DNA of 64,000 nucleotides. Origin: Dugong dugon. Its lineage: Eukaryota > Chordata > Mammalia > Sirenia > Dugongidae. This document shows positions 26,001 to 57,109 of this stretch, piece after piece. The first letter of the stretch is position 1, and every line of letters starts with the position of its first letter. The notes under the pieces are model-generated. The model was given only the letters and a program-made list of their open reading frames with translations. It did no database searches and was not told the DNA's origin. The DNA is taken from NCBI GenBank assembly GCA_030035585.1, contig CM057462.1, positions 69,598,734 to 69,662,733 of the forward strand, written 5' to 3'. The translations under genes and the position numbers were made by a program.

Positions 26001-29000
26001 TAGAATGGGATTGCATTATATCTATAGATTGCTTTTGGTAGTACTGACATTTTCACATTGTCTTCTAATCCGTGAGCTTGGAATGTTTTTCCATTTATGT
26101 ATATCATTTTTAGTTTCTTGCGGTAGTGTTTTTTCAGTTTTCCTTATATAAATCTTTTACGTCCCGGGCTAGGTTTATCTCTAGGTATTTTTTCCTTTTG
26201 GGGGCTGTTGTAAATAGTATAGATTTCTTTAAAAAAAAAATTTTTTTTATTGTACTTTAGGTGAAGGTTTACAGAACAAGTAGTTTCTCATTAAACAGTC
26301 AGTACACATACTGTTTTATGACATTAGTTAACAACGCCACGACATGTCAACACTCTCCCTTCTCGACCTTGGAGGACCTTTTTTTTTTTTTTTTGGTGAA
26401 AATATGCATAGCCAAAGATAAACCATTTCAAAAATTTCTACATGTACAATTCAGTGACATCGATTATGTTCTTCCAGTTGTGCTGCTATTCTCACTTTAG
26501 ATGAAGGTTTACAGAACAAAGTAGTTTCTCATTAAGCAGTTAGTACATATATTGCCCTATGACAATAGTTAACAACCCCACTACATGTCAACACTGTCCT
26601 TACTCAACCTTGGGTTTCCTGTCACCAGTTTTTCTGTCCCCTTCTGCCTTCTAGTCCTTGTCCCTGGACTGCTGTGCCTCATTAGTCCTGTTTTGTTTTA
26701 CAGGGCTGTCCAATCCCCGGCTGAACGGTGAACCTGGGGAGTGACTTCACCACTGAGCTAAAGGGGTGTCCAGGGGCCATACTCTCGGGGTTTCTCCAGT
26801 CTCTGTCAGGCCAGTGAATCTGGTCTTTTTTTGTGTGCTAGAATTTTGTTCTACAACCTTCTCCAGCTCTGTCCAGAACCCTCTGTTGTGAACCGGGTCA
26901 GAGCAGTCAGTGCTGGTAGCCAGGCACCATCTAGCTGTACTGGACTCAGTCTGGTGGAGGCCTTGGTAGCTGTGGTCCATTAGTCCTTTGGAATAATCTT
27001 TTTCCTTGTATCCTGTTCTCTTCATTCTCCCTCGCTCCCGAGAGGGTGAGACCAGTGGAGTATCTTAGATACTGCTCACAAGCTTTTAAGACCCCAGACA
27101 CTACAAGGTAGAATGTAGAACATTGTCTTTATAAACTGTGTTATGCCAGTTGAGCTAGATGTTCCCCGAGACGGTGGTCCCCACAGAGTATTGATTTCTT
27201 GATTTCCTTTTCAGAGTCCTTGTTAGTGTAGAGGAGCCCAACTGATTTTTGTGTGTTGCTCTTGTACCCTGCCACTTTGCTGAATCCTCCTGTTAGTTCC
27301 AGTAACTTTCTTGTGGAGTCTTTGGAATTTTCTATGTGTAGGATCATGTCATCTAAGAATAAGGATAGTTTTACTTCTTCTTTTCCAATTAAAAAAAAAA
27401 AACCTGTTGCCATTGAGTCGATTCCGAGTCAGCGACCCTATAGCCTTTATTTCCCTTTCTTGCTTTATTGCTCTAGCTAGGACTTGCAGTACAATATTGA
27501 ATAAGAGTGGTGATAAAGAACATCCTTGTCTCCTCATTCTCAAAGGGAATACTCTCAATCTTTCTCCACTGAGGATAATATTGACTGTTTTCCTATATGC
27601 CCTTAATTGTGTTGAGGAATTTTCTTCTATTCCTGTTTTGCTGAGAGTCTTTATCAGGAAAGGGTGTTGGATTTTATCAAATAGCTTTTCTGTGTCAATT
27701 GAGATGATCATGTGATTCTTTTCCTTTGTTTTATGTATGTGGTAGATTGCATTGATTGATTTTCTAGTGTTAACCAACCTTGCATCCCTAGTATGAATTC
27801 TACTTGATCATGATGTATTATTTTTTAAATACACTGTTGAATTCGTTAGCTAGAATTTTGTTGAGAATGTTTGTGTCTATATTCATGAGGGATATTGGTC
27901 TATAATTTTCTTTTTTAGTAGTGTCTTTGCCTGGCTTTGATATCAGGGTTATGCTGGCTTCATAGAAAGAGTTAAAGAGTTAAGGAGTATTTCTCTCTTA
28001 TGCTCTGGAATAGTTTAATTAGAATTGGTGTCAGCTCTTCTCTGAATGTTTGGTAGAATTCTCCAGTGAAGCTATCTGGGCCGGGGCTTTTTTTCTGTTG
28101 GGAGTTTTTTTTATGACATCTCCAATTTCTTCTTTTGTTATGGGTCTGTTCAAATTTTCTACTTCTATTTGTGTTAATTTAGGTAGGTAGTGTGTTTCTA
28201 GAAATTTGTCCATTTCTTCTAGATTTTCGAATTTGTTGGAGTACAGTTTTTCATAATATTCTGTTATGATTCTTTTTGTCTCATTTGGTTCTGTTGTAAT
28301 GTGAGCCATCTCATTTCTTATTTTGGTTATTTGCATCTTCTTGGTTTTTTCCTTTGTCATTTTGGCCAGTAGTTTGTCAATTTTATTGGTTCTTTTAACG
28401 AGCCAATTTCTTGTCTTGTTGATTCTGTTGTTTTTCTGTTTCATTTATTTCTGCTCAGATCTTTATCATTTCCTTTCTTCTGGTGACTGTGGACTTCTTT
28501 TGCTGCTCCTTTTCTACTTGTTTGAGTTGTAGGGTTAAGCTATTGATTTTGGCCCTTTCTTCTTTTTTCTTTCAGTTTTTCATTCAAAAAATTTTACACA
28601 AATTGTTTTGTGACATTGGTTGCAATCCCAACCATGTGACAGCACTCTCCCTTTACACCCTGAGTTCCCTGTGTCCGTTAGTCCAATTTTCCTGTCTCTT
28701 GCTGCCTCTTCTTATGTCTTTGCTTTTGGGCAGGTGTTGCCTATTTGGCCTCATATACTTCATTGAACTAAGAATCATGTTCTTCACATGTGTTACTGTT
28801 TGTCCTGTAGGCCTGTTCAATCTGTGGCTGAAAGGTGGGCTTTGGGAGTGGCTTCCATTCTGAGTTAGCAGGGTGTCTGGGGTCTGTAGTCTCAGGGGTT
28901 CCTGTCAGACCAGTAAGTCTGGTCTTTTCTTGTAAGTTTGAATTTTGTTCTACAATTTTCTTCCGCTCTGTCTGGGACTCTCTATTGTAATGCCTGTTGG

Positions 29001-32000
29001 AACGGTCGGTGGTGGTAGCCAGGCACCATCTAGTTCTTCAGGCTGGTGAAGGCTGTGGTTCACGTGGTCCTTTCTTCTTTTTTGATGTGTGCATTTATTA
29101 CTATAAATTGTCCTCTGAGCCCTGCTTATGTTGTGCTTTCATTCTCATTTGATTCTAAGAATTTTTTAATTTCATTTCTAATTTCTTCTATTGCTAAGCA
29201 GTTTTTAAGTAAGGTGTTATTGAGTTTCCATGTATTTAATTTTTTCTCTGTTCTTTCTGTTACTAATTTCTAGTTTTATAGCATTATGATCAGAAAAGAT
29301 GCTTTGTATTATCTCGATGTTTTTAATTTATTAAGGCTTGCTTTGTGACCTAAAATGATTTATTCTGGAGAATGATTCATGTGCATTGGAGGAGAATGTG
29401 TACTGTGCTGCTGTTTGGTGGTGTGTTCTGTATATGTGTGTGAGGTTGAGTTGGTTGAGGAAAGCCTTTCTAAGCATGAGTTTGACAAGCAGAGAAGGAA
29501 AGTATGCTGAGCAGGAGGAACTGCTGTCAGCAAGGCCTGGAGACAAGAAAAGGTCTATTGTGTTCTGTGGCTGTTGAAGAATTATGGCTGGCCCTTAGGG
29601 TTTGGGGGCAGTGGCCACAGAGGAGGCTGGAGTAGATGATGAAGGCCTTCAAAGGTCAGGCCCAGGTTGAAGAGCTGGACTTGATCCTGAGAGTCTAGGG
29701 GAGTCATGCAGACAGATGGGGCTAGGCCCTCTGGGGGTCGATAGGGAGGGTGGTCACAGGCCCCCTCTCCAGAGGGGCCCAGAGCTGACCTGTCCCTTCC
29801 CCCACCCCAGCATGGTGAGGACACCTTCAACCGGGCCAAGCTGCTCAATGTGGGCTTCCTAGAGGCATTGAAGGAAGACGCCTCTTATGACTGCTTCATC
29901 TTCAGCGACGTGGACCTGGTCCCCATGGATGACCGCAACCTGTACCGCTGTGGCGACCAGCCTCGCCACTTCGCCATTGCTATGGACAAATTTGGCTTCC
30001 GGTGAGGGCTCTGTTTTTAACTGGACCCAGACCTTCCCACCCCCACCTCCCCAACTACCCTCACCATATCCAGGCGTTCATTCCCAGCCCCAGGGCCCAC
30101 CCTCTTTGCCCCTGGCCCCTGGCCCAGACCTTCTGGCTGGGCCAGATTCTTCCCAGTGTCCCCTGTTGAACATTCTCCACTCACACCATCCGTGGTCCTC
30201 TTGGAATCTCCTGGGGACCTTCACTGATGCCTGCCTTTCATGCCATAGGCTGCCCTATGCTGGCTACTTTGGAGGTGTATCAGGCCTGAGTAAAGCCCAG
30301 TTTCTGAGAATCAATGGCTTCCCCAACGAATACTGGGGCTGGGGTGGTGAGGACGACGACATCTTCAACCGGTGAGTACGGAGGGGTGGAGAGTAGACTC
30401 GTTGTGTGAAGGGGTCAGGTGCAGACTGGGTGGGGCTCCTCGCCCTTCCTGGTCCCTGCTCCAGTCCGTCTGTCCCCGTCCCCAGGATCTCCCTGACTGG
30501 GATGAAGATCTCGCGCCCAGACATCCGAATAGGCCGCTACCGCATGATCAAGCACGACCGGGACAAGCATAATGAACCCAACCCTCAGAGGTGACCCCCC
30601 CCCCGGGTCCCCTGATCCCAAGTGCCCCTAGCCCCTTATCCCCTAGAGGTGACCTCCCAGTATCTCCAACTCTTGACCCCAAGTGCCCCCAATCCCTGAC
30701 TCCCTAGAGGTGGCCTCCGAGCATCACTGACCTTAGAGGTGACCTCTCAGCACTCCTGACCCCCAGTGCCACTGACACCTGAGAGGTGATTCTGATCCCC
30801 AGCTGTGACCCCCAAGGCCCCTGATCCTTGACTCCTAGAAGTGACATCTGGCACCCCTGACCCTGCTCCCAGAGGGGACCCCCAGCTCAGCCTGAGCCCC
30901 AGATATCTCTTGCCCCTGATTCCTTGAGGTGGCTGAATGATTGAAGGCAGGGCTCACTTTGTCACTGAGAAGACTACATTCCCATCAGTGTCCTCACAGA
31001 CCTCACTTGTGCACCTTGCATGAACCCTGCTTATAGTGGCCCTCCCCAAGTAGCTAGAACAAGAGAGTGGGCGCTGAGCACACCTCCTGGACCTAGGGAC
31101 ACTGACAAAGGTTGCCGGAACAGCATGGGGCGGGGAGTAGAAAGACAGTGGTGACCCCATGATTGGAGGAGGTGGCTCCATCGCTGAGGACGTATCAGCG
31201 TTTCGTGTCTAGTCCCTGGCTGGGATAAGTGCCTAAAAGGCATGTAATGTTGACAGGGGCTTCCTGACACTGCTCTGTGCCTGTTGGGTGCCAAGCCTTG
31301 TGGAGAGGGAGGGGCCTGGAGCAGTCATATCTGATCCCTGCTATCTGTCATGAAGTTCATTCAAGGGCGGGAGAGGCGCGGTTACAGAACAAGGTTATCA
31401 GGGCAGGGTGCTGTCCTGGCAGAAGGGGGAGTGATGGTGGGAGGCTTCCTGGAGGAGGTGATGGTAAACTGGGGTTTGAAAAGTGTCATTCAACCAATAT
31501 TTGTTGAACACTTACTTTGTGCACAGAGCTAATAGTGGAGACCAGTTTAGATAAAGAGAATAGTATTGTAAGAATCTGGAATATGAATGGTATACGCCAA
31601 GAGTATTAAACTGTTTGGTTTTAAGATCTCTGAAGATAAAAGGCTGGGAATGACAGGAGAGGGGGTCAGGGCTGGGTGTTATGGGTCTTGAATCCCAGAT
31701 GCAAGTTTGACTTTTGTTCCAGGAGTAATGGGAAGTCATGGAAGGGCTTTACACAGGGAAGAGAGAGGATCAGATTTGTGTTTAGAAGGATTGCTCTTTG
31801 AACTTGAGGAAGGTGAAGGTCTGGCCTAGCTGGTAGTGAAGCAGGAAAGGAAGCAGACCAGGCCTGAAGGGAAATGGATGGGGTGCTGGGGGCATGCTGG
31901 GTAAGGACCTGGGAGGCTGCTGCACCCCCAGCTTGAAGAGTAGGGTTTCTCCGCTCTCAACCCAGGGTGTAGCAGTGGGGAAGGTGGATTGCAGCTGATG

Positions 32001-33640
32001 TAGGGTTGGTATTTGCCAGAAGCATGAGGCACAGGGGAGTTCAGGGAGCTGAAGAAAATGCAGTTCAGATGAAAACCATGGTGAGCAGGGAAGGCATGAC
32101 AGACTGGGAGGAGAGGGGCTTCAGGGCATCTGAGGGAGGGTGCGCAGTATTGGGATCGCTCAGGAGAGGGATCCAAGCTGAGCATAAAAGGATAGAGTGG
32201 ATCCAAACAGTTGGGATGAGGCTGGGTGTGGAGCTCTTCTCTAGAAGCACATGTCAGGAGCCTGGGTCCTGTTTTGGGAGTAGCATGTCTGGGTGCCATC
32301 ATCTCTTAGTAATGTCTGCCTTGGGTGTAGAAATGGCAAGATAGCCTTCAGTGTCTTGCTTGAGGGACTCTGGATGGTTCCATCTACCTAGGTGCTTTTG
32401 CCTCAAATCTAGGAGTTCTCCTGGATTCTTCTTCCCTCACCCTACATGTCCAGTCCAGCAAGTCCTGTTGGTGCCACCCCAAAAACATCTGAGCCCACCC
32501 TCTATTCGCCTTTACTACCTCTACCTTAGTCTAACCTCTGTGGTCTTGCCTGGACTACTACTGCAATGGCCTCTAACTGGTTTCCCAGCTTCCCCTTGTC
32601 CTTCTATACTCCATGCCCCGCAACCCTTGCTCCCAACTGAGTTGAAGCTCCCAGCTGGGTTTAAAATCCCTCAGTGTCATCTTCTTACTCACAGAATAAA
32701 ATATGAGCTGCTTACTCTGACTTACAGAGCCCTGCCCTTAGAGGCTTACCCTCCAAGCTCATCTTGTTCTGTTTTCCCCCTTGGTCCATTAAACTAGCTA
32801 CACTGATCCCCTCAGCTGTGCAAAATCTTATTCCTCATTTAGGGTCTTTGAAGGTGCCTGCCTGGAGTCTCTTCCCGTGGCTCTAAACTTGATGTCACAC
32901 GCTCACTCCTTCCAAAGCAGCCATCTTGGTACTCCCAATCATCTCTCTCAATTGTTCCTGCATATGTATAGTGTTTAGCACTCAGGGTTTCCTTGTTTGT
33001 TACCTGTCTGTCCAAGTGCAGTAGACTCACTGTGAGAGGAAGGACTTGCCTGTCTGTCCATGGCTGTTTCCCTGGTGCTGAGAGCAGATCCTGGCACGTG
33101 GGGAATGCTCAGTGAAAAGATGGTGAAGGAGTGACAGGGATGAGGAACTGAGAAGATAGTATGGGGTTGGAGAGTAAAGATGCATCCAGTATACGACATG
33201 TTGTATTTGGGGTGCCTTTGGGATGCCCCACGTTTGGGTCTAAGGCTTAAAAGGAAGGTCTATGAGAAATGTTTGCTAGAAGTAATGACTGAAGTGGATG
33301 AGATCTCCATTTTGAGGGCAGATGCAAGAGCAAAGAGCCCCAGGCAGGTGGAGGGAGGAAGGTATGGCAAGGAGAATGGAGTCACCCCTAGAATGACTTG
33401 AGCCTTTGCCCCAGAATTTCCGTATTGGGTTCAGTGGTTAGCTGTGTCCCCACACTAGCCTTGACTTGGTCCACTTCCGTCCTATCTAGGTTTACCAAGA
33501 TTCAAAACACGAAGCTGACCATGAAGCGGGACGGCATTGGATCAGTGCGGTACCAGGTCTTGGAGGTGTCTCGGCAACCACTCTTCACCAATATCACAGT
33601 GGACATTGGCCGGCCCCCATCATGGCCCCCTCGGGGCTGA
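20056..33640 (+). CDS. B4GALT2: Beta-1,4-galactosyltransferase 2
   Basis: B4GALT2 is a Golgi type II membrane enzyme that moves galactose from UDP-Gal to terminal GlcNAc on glycans. Exons: 20056-20359, 20577-20812, 29811-30001, 30249-30371, 30486-30590 and 33490-33640. They give 369 aa, three fewer than I recall for human; the shorter part is a serine-rich stem segment. Residues 12-32 are the signal anchor. The Mn-binding DVD lies at 213-215 ([14 protein letters not shown]) and the family motif WGWGGEDDD at 273-281. The 9 kb intron 3 is mostly L2 and L1. The ATG at 20056 starts [12 protein letters not shown]. The exon is open in frame upstream to its acceptor (PAAGCPSPLGQPVAACG), matching the human long isoform as I recall it, so an N-extended form is possible. 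The first exon is in the CpG island at 18 kb. Confidence 0.98.
20850..21080 (+). repeat. TG-rich tract after B4GALT2 exon 3
   Basis: Irregular GTGTG, GGTGTG and GTGCA units follow the donor at 20812 and merge into unremarkable intron sequence. Confidence 0.5.
21440..22740 (-). repeat. L2 LINE remnant, antisense, with ORF2 relics
   Basis: The reverse strand keeps pieces of the L2 reverse-transcriptase frame. On the + strand, typical reversed L2 phrases are GACCAGTTAGGAGGAGGTTG, TGATAAGTTTGAGTGCCTGT and GCAACAAGGTGGGCCCAGAG. It is interrupted by frameshifts and stops and codes for nothing now. Confidence 0.75.
26230..27186 (-). mobile_element. Nested L1-tail insertion inside the older L1
   Basis: The flanks AGTATAGATTTCTT (26216-26229) and AGTATTGATTTCTT (27187-27200) are a 14-bp target duplication with one mismatch, and the L1 frame resumes at once on the right. 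The insert starts with a T-rich tract (the reversed poly(A)). It is composite: 26240-26385 and 26495-26640 are two copies of one L1 3' end, split by a third tail of another L1 type with its own T-run at 26381-26396. Confidence 0.85.
27391..27443 (-). repeat. Short afrotherian SINE tail fragment in L1
   Basis: A-run, then CCTGTTGCCATTGAGTCGAT and GACCCTATAG: the reversed 3' 50 bp of the SINE family (or of RTE, which shares it), interrupting the L1 ORF2 region. Confidence 0.7.
28569..29068 (-). mobile_element. Second nested L1-tail insertion
   Basis: CCTTTCTTCTTTTTT occurs at 28554-28568 and again, identical over 15 bp, at 29069-29083; these are the target duplications. The insert matches the tail of the host L1 (compare 23,450-24,000), and the L1 ORF2 sequence continues across the two flanks. 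Confidence 0.88.
30587..30935 (+). repeat. Degenerate minisatellite with splice-donor-like units
   Basis: Units of about 45-60 bp carry AGAGGTGACC or a variant at 30588, 30645, 30706, 30735, 30782, 30837, 30871 and 30925. Each is followed by 'ccc(a)ag..ctgac'. The first unit is the functional donor of B4GALT2 exon 6 (CAGAG|GTGACC). Confidence 0.7.
31365..32250 (-). repeat. L2 remnant, antisense, B4GALT2 intron 6
   Basis: Reversed L2 phrases include GGGAGGCTTCCTGGAGGAGG, AACCAATATTTGTTGAACAC and TTCCAGGAGTAATGGGAAGT. An internal part is diverged and the borders are approximate. Confidence 0.7.
32500..33130 (+). repeat. L2 remnant, sense, B4GALT2 intron 6
   Basis: It follows the sense L2 ORF end and 3' region: TACTGCAATGGCCTCTAACT, AAAATCCCTCAGTGTCATCT and GCTTACCCTCCAAGCTCATC. 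It is badly frameshifted. Confidence 0.75.
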
Positions 33641-33944
33641 CACCAATGGACAGAGGCTCCCAGTACTGAGGACTGCCTGCCAGAGGACTGACCTACAGCC
33701 TGGCTGGTGGCTGAGAGGGTGGCTAAGGGAGCCCCGAGGACTGAAACTGTGGGCCCTGTTTTCTGAAGGGCTTCAACAGGCCCCCCATCTGCACCTGGAA
33801 GTTTCAGAACCCACTTTGGGGGCTTCCAGCCTGGGCTGGCCCCTCAAGTGTGGCCCTCTCTGGGGTCAACCCTCTCTCCTGCCCTCCCTCCCAGCCTAGT
33901 CCTCCTCACTGTCAGGGTTGGGCCAGCCCCTGCACTGCCTCGTT

Positions 33945-34005
33945 GAGTGGCCTGGGCTAGGTCACTCCACCTCTCTGTGCCTCAGTTTCCCCCCCACTTG
34001 AGTCC
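33945..34005 (+). repeat. MIR fragment inside the B4GALT2 3' UTR
   Basis: GGTCACTCCACCTCTCTGTG then CCTCAGTTTCCCCC matches the MIR 3' half. It lies about 300 nt after the stop codon. Confidence 0.65.
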
Positions 34006-34350
34006 CCTAGGGCCTGGAAGGGTGGGAGGTTTGACTAAGGGGCAGTGTCTCTCTTCCAGGGGGAATCCTCAGACCTGGGGATCCCCCATGCTTCCAGGGG
34101 AGGGGAAACCTTTTACATTCAACATTGTAGGGAGCAAACTTTGGTGTGCCCCCTGTTGAGGAGTAGCCCCAGAAGGGGACCAGAGGGGATGCTGTGTCGC
34201 TGCCTGGGATCTTGGGGTCGGGCTTTGCATGGGGGGGCGGGTGGTGTTTGGACCAGTCCCTCTGGTTCCCGCCACCCTGTCTCAGAGGAGGCAGTAGCCC
34301 CGGGGCCGGCTCGTGTTTGTACATTGCACAGAAATTTGTGTGGGTGCTTT

Positions 34351-34356
34351 AGTAAA
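34351..34356 (+). terminator. B4GALT2: B4GALT2 poly(A) signal, AGTAAA
   Basis: AGTAAA occurs 710 nt after the stop, followed by GTGAATGG and CTTGTCTGTTTTG (a U/GU-rich element). No AATAAA occurs between the stop and the CCDC24 promoter. Confidence 0.7.
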
Positions 34357-34719
34357 AAACGTGAATGGAGCAGCCCCCTTGTCTGTTTTGAGACGGGATC
34401 TGGGTCTCTGAACCCAGTTATCCTGGGTATATTATTGCGAGGAGAGCCCCTGGTCCAATGTACAATCGCTACTTGGGTTCCCCACGCTGTTCTGGACTGC
34501 CATCGGCCACAGAGGAAAGGTTTACGCGGCTGCTGCCTGTGAACCCCGATTTCTCGGTTCTTCCACGCGCCCGGGAAGCCCGTTGCGCCTCGAGGCCAAG
34601 AGGTGGCCGAGGGTGAGCCCAAGATGCTTGGCGTAAAGGCCGTGGGGGTGGTTGGGCGCCCTAGTACCACCCACACCCGCGGAGGGTCCTAGCTTCCTGG
34701 GAACCGGCACCGCCGTCCC

Positions 34720-38503
<3,784 letters not shown>

Positions 38504-38817
38504 AGGGCTGATCAGAAAGTAGGCTTTTGCTAGAACTCGCCTCATCTGCTCTGCTGTCTCTCAGCCTGCTTCAGGTCTAGTCTTGGATGGGCCTTTGCCA
38601 TGACCCCAAGGCTGTCTATCTGGCCCTCCACCCGAGGGCCCTGGCATCTGGGATTGAGGAGAAGGGAGTCTGTCCCAACCATCAAAACCTTTGGCCTTCC
38701 CCCACTCCACTCCCTACATCGGCCTGACAGGCAGAGGTCCCATCCCAGACCTAACTCTTGTCCCCCCTGGGGGGCCCAGACAAAGCACAGAAGCAGCTCA
38801 GAGACAGGAATAGAAAT

Positions 38818-38823
38818 TTCATT
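38818..38823 (-). terminator. SLC6A9: SLC6A9 poly(A) signal, AATGAA
   Basis: Read on the - strand: AATGAAATTTC, followed by TCTGAGCTGCTTCTGTGC and TTTGTCTGG, a plausible GU/U-rich element. The stop codon lies about 1.06 kb upstream. The identification rests on position and context and agrees with my memory of the human mRNA end. Confidence 0.6.
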
Positions 38824-38826
38824 AAA
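38821..38826 (+). terminator. CCDC24: CCDC24 poly(A) signal, ATTAAA
   Basis: ATTAAA lies 318 nt after the stop, with the G/U-rich GTGGTGCACGG..GGGGTGGCTGG downstream. It shares three base pairs with the SLC6A9 signal on the other strand. Confidence 0.6.
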
Positions 38827-39878
38827 ATCTATGGACTTTAAAATCCTAGTGGTGCACGGATGGGCAGGGGTGGCTGGCGCACCGTTATTGCTACAGAGAA
38901 TTAGAGGCGGTGTGGCCAGGACTGTCACTGCACAGAAGACAGACAAACAGACACTGCAGGGGTTGGGGGAAGGAGCTCTGGCTCCATGGTAGGGTGGGGG
39001 GGCACGCGGGCTGGAGCCATTTGGCATGTGAACAGGGCAGCACGGTTTGGGAAGACTGGGCTTTTAGCCTGGTGGAGGGAGGGCAAGGGGGGTCGTGCAG
39101 GGTCCCCTTCCCCAGGGCTCTGGGCTCAAGCTTCCTGCTGGGCAGCCCCCCACCCTGGTCCCCCAGAAACAAGTGCTTTGGGCAGGCTGCTGGGTCACAG
39201 GCCTCTACTGACTGGGCCTGACAGCCAGGGCTGGAATGAGGGGCAGAGACCCCGGAGCAGCTGAGTGAGGTGCAGGCAGGCCTGGAAGACAGATTGGGCC
39301 TGGGGCTGGGGGAAGGGGTTGGCAACCACAGATAATACAATGTTTACAAAAACAAGTACACAGACAAATAGGCCTGGGCAACACAGCTTGACAAGTAACA
39401 CTGCACAGCTCCTAGCCCCTTGCCCACCCTCTTTAGAAAGATCCAAATTTGCCTCGGCAGAGGCTGGGATCTGCTCTGAGGGCAGGAACACTGGTCAGGA
39501 GGCTGGAGGACCAAGGAGCGGGGCATGTGGGGGTCCACCAGAACCTCAGCTCAGGGCAGAGTTGGGGGCATCAGAGGCCAAGTAAAGCCCAGTGGGAGGC
39601 TTCTGGGGACCTGGCTTGAGACCCCTACAAAGTGCTTTGAGCCCCCCCAGCACCCTTCCTGTCACCCCCCACCCCTGCTGCCATCTTGGCAATCCAAAGG
39701 ACCTGTAAACACTGGGGACACAAGCATGAGTGGCCACGCTAGCAGTGGTGGCCAAGGTGACAGCAGCCACCCTGGCTAGGGCGTGGCAGGGGCAGGTGGG
39801 CAACACTGGTCCGGTGCCTGCCCAGTCTCTGTGGTGGGAGCACAGGGTCGGGGTGGGGCACTCCCCCAGCAGCTGTGC
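38827..39878 (-). other. SLC6A9: SLC6A9 3' UTR
   Basis: This 1.05 kb stretch lies between the SLC6A9 stop and its poly(A) signal on the - strand. It has no repeat I recognise, which fits a conserved UTR. I did not find a regulatory motif that I can defend. Confidence 0.6.
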
Positions 39879-56076
<16,198 letters not shown>

Positions 56077-56134
56077 TCAGAATGGGAGAGTCTGCACTGT
56101 CCAGGGCAGGGGAGAGGGCCCTGGGGAGGCTGAC

Positions 56135-56282
56135 CGGGGCCATGGCTAGGGGGTGCTGGGCCATGACCTTCAGGAGACTGGAGCTGGAGACACCATGCCA
56201 TACCTTGAGGACAGACTGTTAGGGGAAACACCCTGGAAAAGGTCGCGGGGAGAAGGGTCCCTCTGAGCTGAGAGAGGGTGGA
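56135..56282 (-). pseudogene. SLC6A9: Decayed cassette exon of the GlyT1c isoform
   Basis: On the - strand one frame reads TLLP near the left splice region, and another reads VLKVWHG and later MAQHPLAMA. Both phrases belong to the insert of human GlyT1c as I recall it. Here they lie in different frames with a TAA before QSVLK. The span from the TLLP codons to the donor is about 127 nt, against about 162 in human. The donor reads GCCCCG|GTCAGC, without the usual AG before GT. Confidence 0.5.
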
Positions 56283-57109
56283 CTGCAAAGGAAGGGGCTC
56301 CATGGTTGGGAGGGGCTGATGAGGGGATTTGCTCCAAGGAAGGATGCTGGGTCTGCTAGTGTGGGGTAGGGGGCACTTCTGGACCCCTAACCCCACAGTT
56401 GGAACGAGCTCTGCAAGTCCCCCTAAAGGTGTGATTGTGCCCCTTCGCCTCGCCACACCCCTCCCCCTTCCCATGATGAACAGGAAATCAAGCCGGGGCT
56501 AGAGGAGACTCATTAAGGAGACACAGGGACCCTGAGAGTCACCAGCAGAGAAACACAGATAGTCCCTGAGTCGCAGAGACAGCCTTTCAGTGAGGGACTA
56601 CTCCCCTGAGAGAAACAGACAGAAGTCCCTGAAGGATACCCTGTACAGAAAGGGGGCCTGATGGCCTCTGAGAGACAACGATGAAGTCACGCAGACCCTC
56701 AGCTGGAAAGAGACATATTCAAGGACAATAGGCACTGGCCAATAAGCTAAGCAGCCTGGTGCCTTGAAATGCTGTAGACCCTGACACTGACAAACAGAGG
56801 GCCCCAGTGCCTTCTGGAAAGGCCCATTTGGGAAAGCAGACACAGGAGTCGCCAGTGCTGGTGGAGGCCCCAGCCTTGTTCCCCTTGCTCCCATGGTGGG
56901 TACATGTTGGCCCCTATGGGCTTGCACACCGTGGGCATGGCAGTATAGACACCCTTGTGGGGCAAATATCCTGCACAGGCAATCCAGCATTGCTGCCGAG
57001 CAGACGCGGTCCCTCACACCCTTCTGGGAGGTTTGGGAGCACAGCTCCAGGAACGGTGGGGTCTCCTTCAAGAAGTACACAGAGAAGAATGGCAAGCTGA
57101 ACCAATCTG

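Larger units (their letters stand above)
23405..29456 (-). mobile_element. L1 LINE, antisense, 5'-truncated in ORF2
   Basis: Its 3' end lies on the left. The stretch 23,430-25,300 is 3' UTR (for example TTTCACTCAGCATAATGTCC and ATTCATCTGTTGATGGGCAC). From about 25,400 rightward the reverse strand carries decayed ORF2, with reverse-transcriptase phrases such as [20 protein letters not shown] and [20 protein letters not shown]. Stops and frameshifts abound. ORF1 and the 5' UTR are missing. Two later insertions of L1 tail sequence and a SINE fragment lie inside it. It is antisense to B4GALT2, the orientation usually tolerated in introns. Confidence 0.9.
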
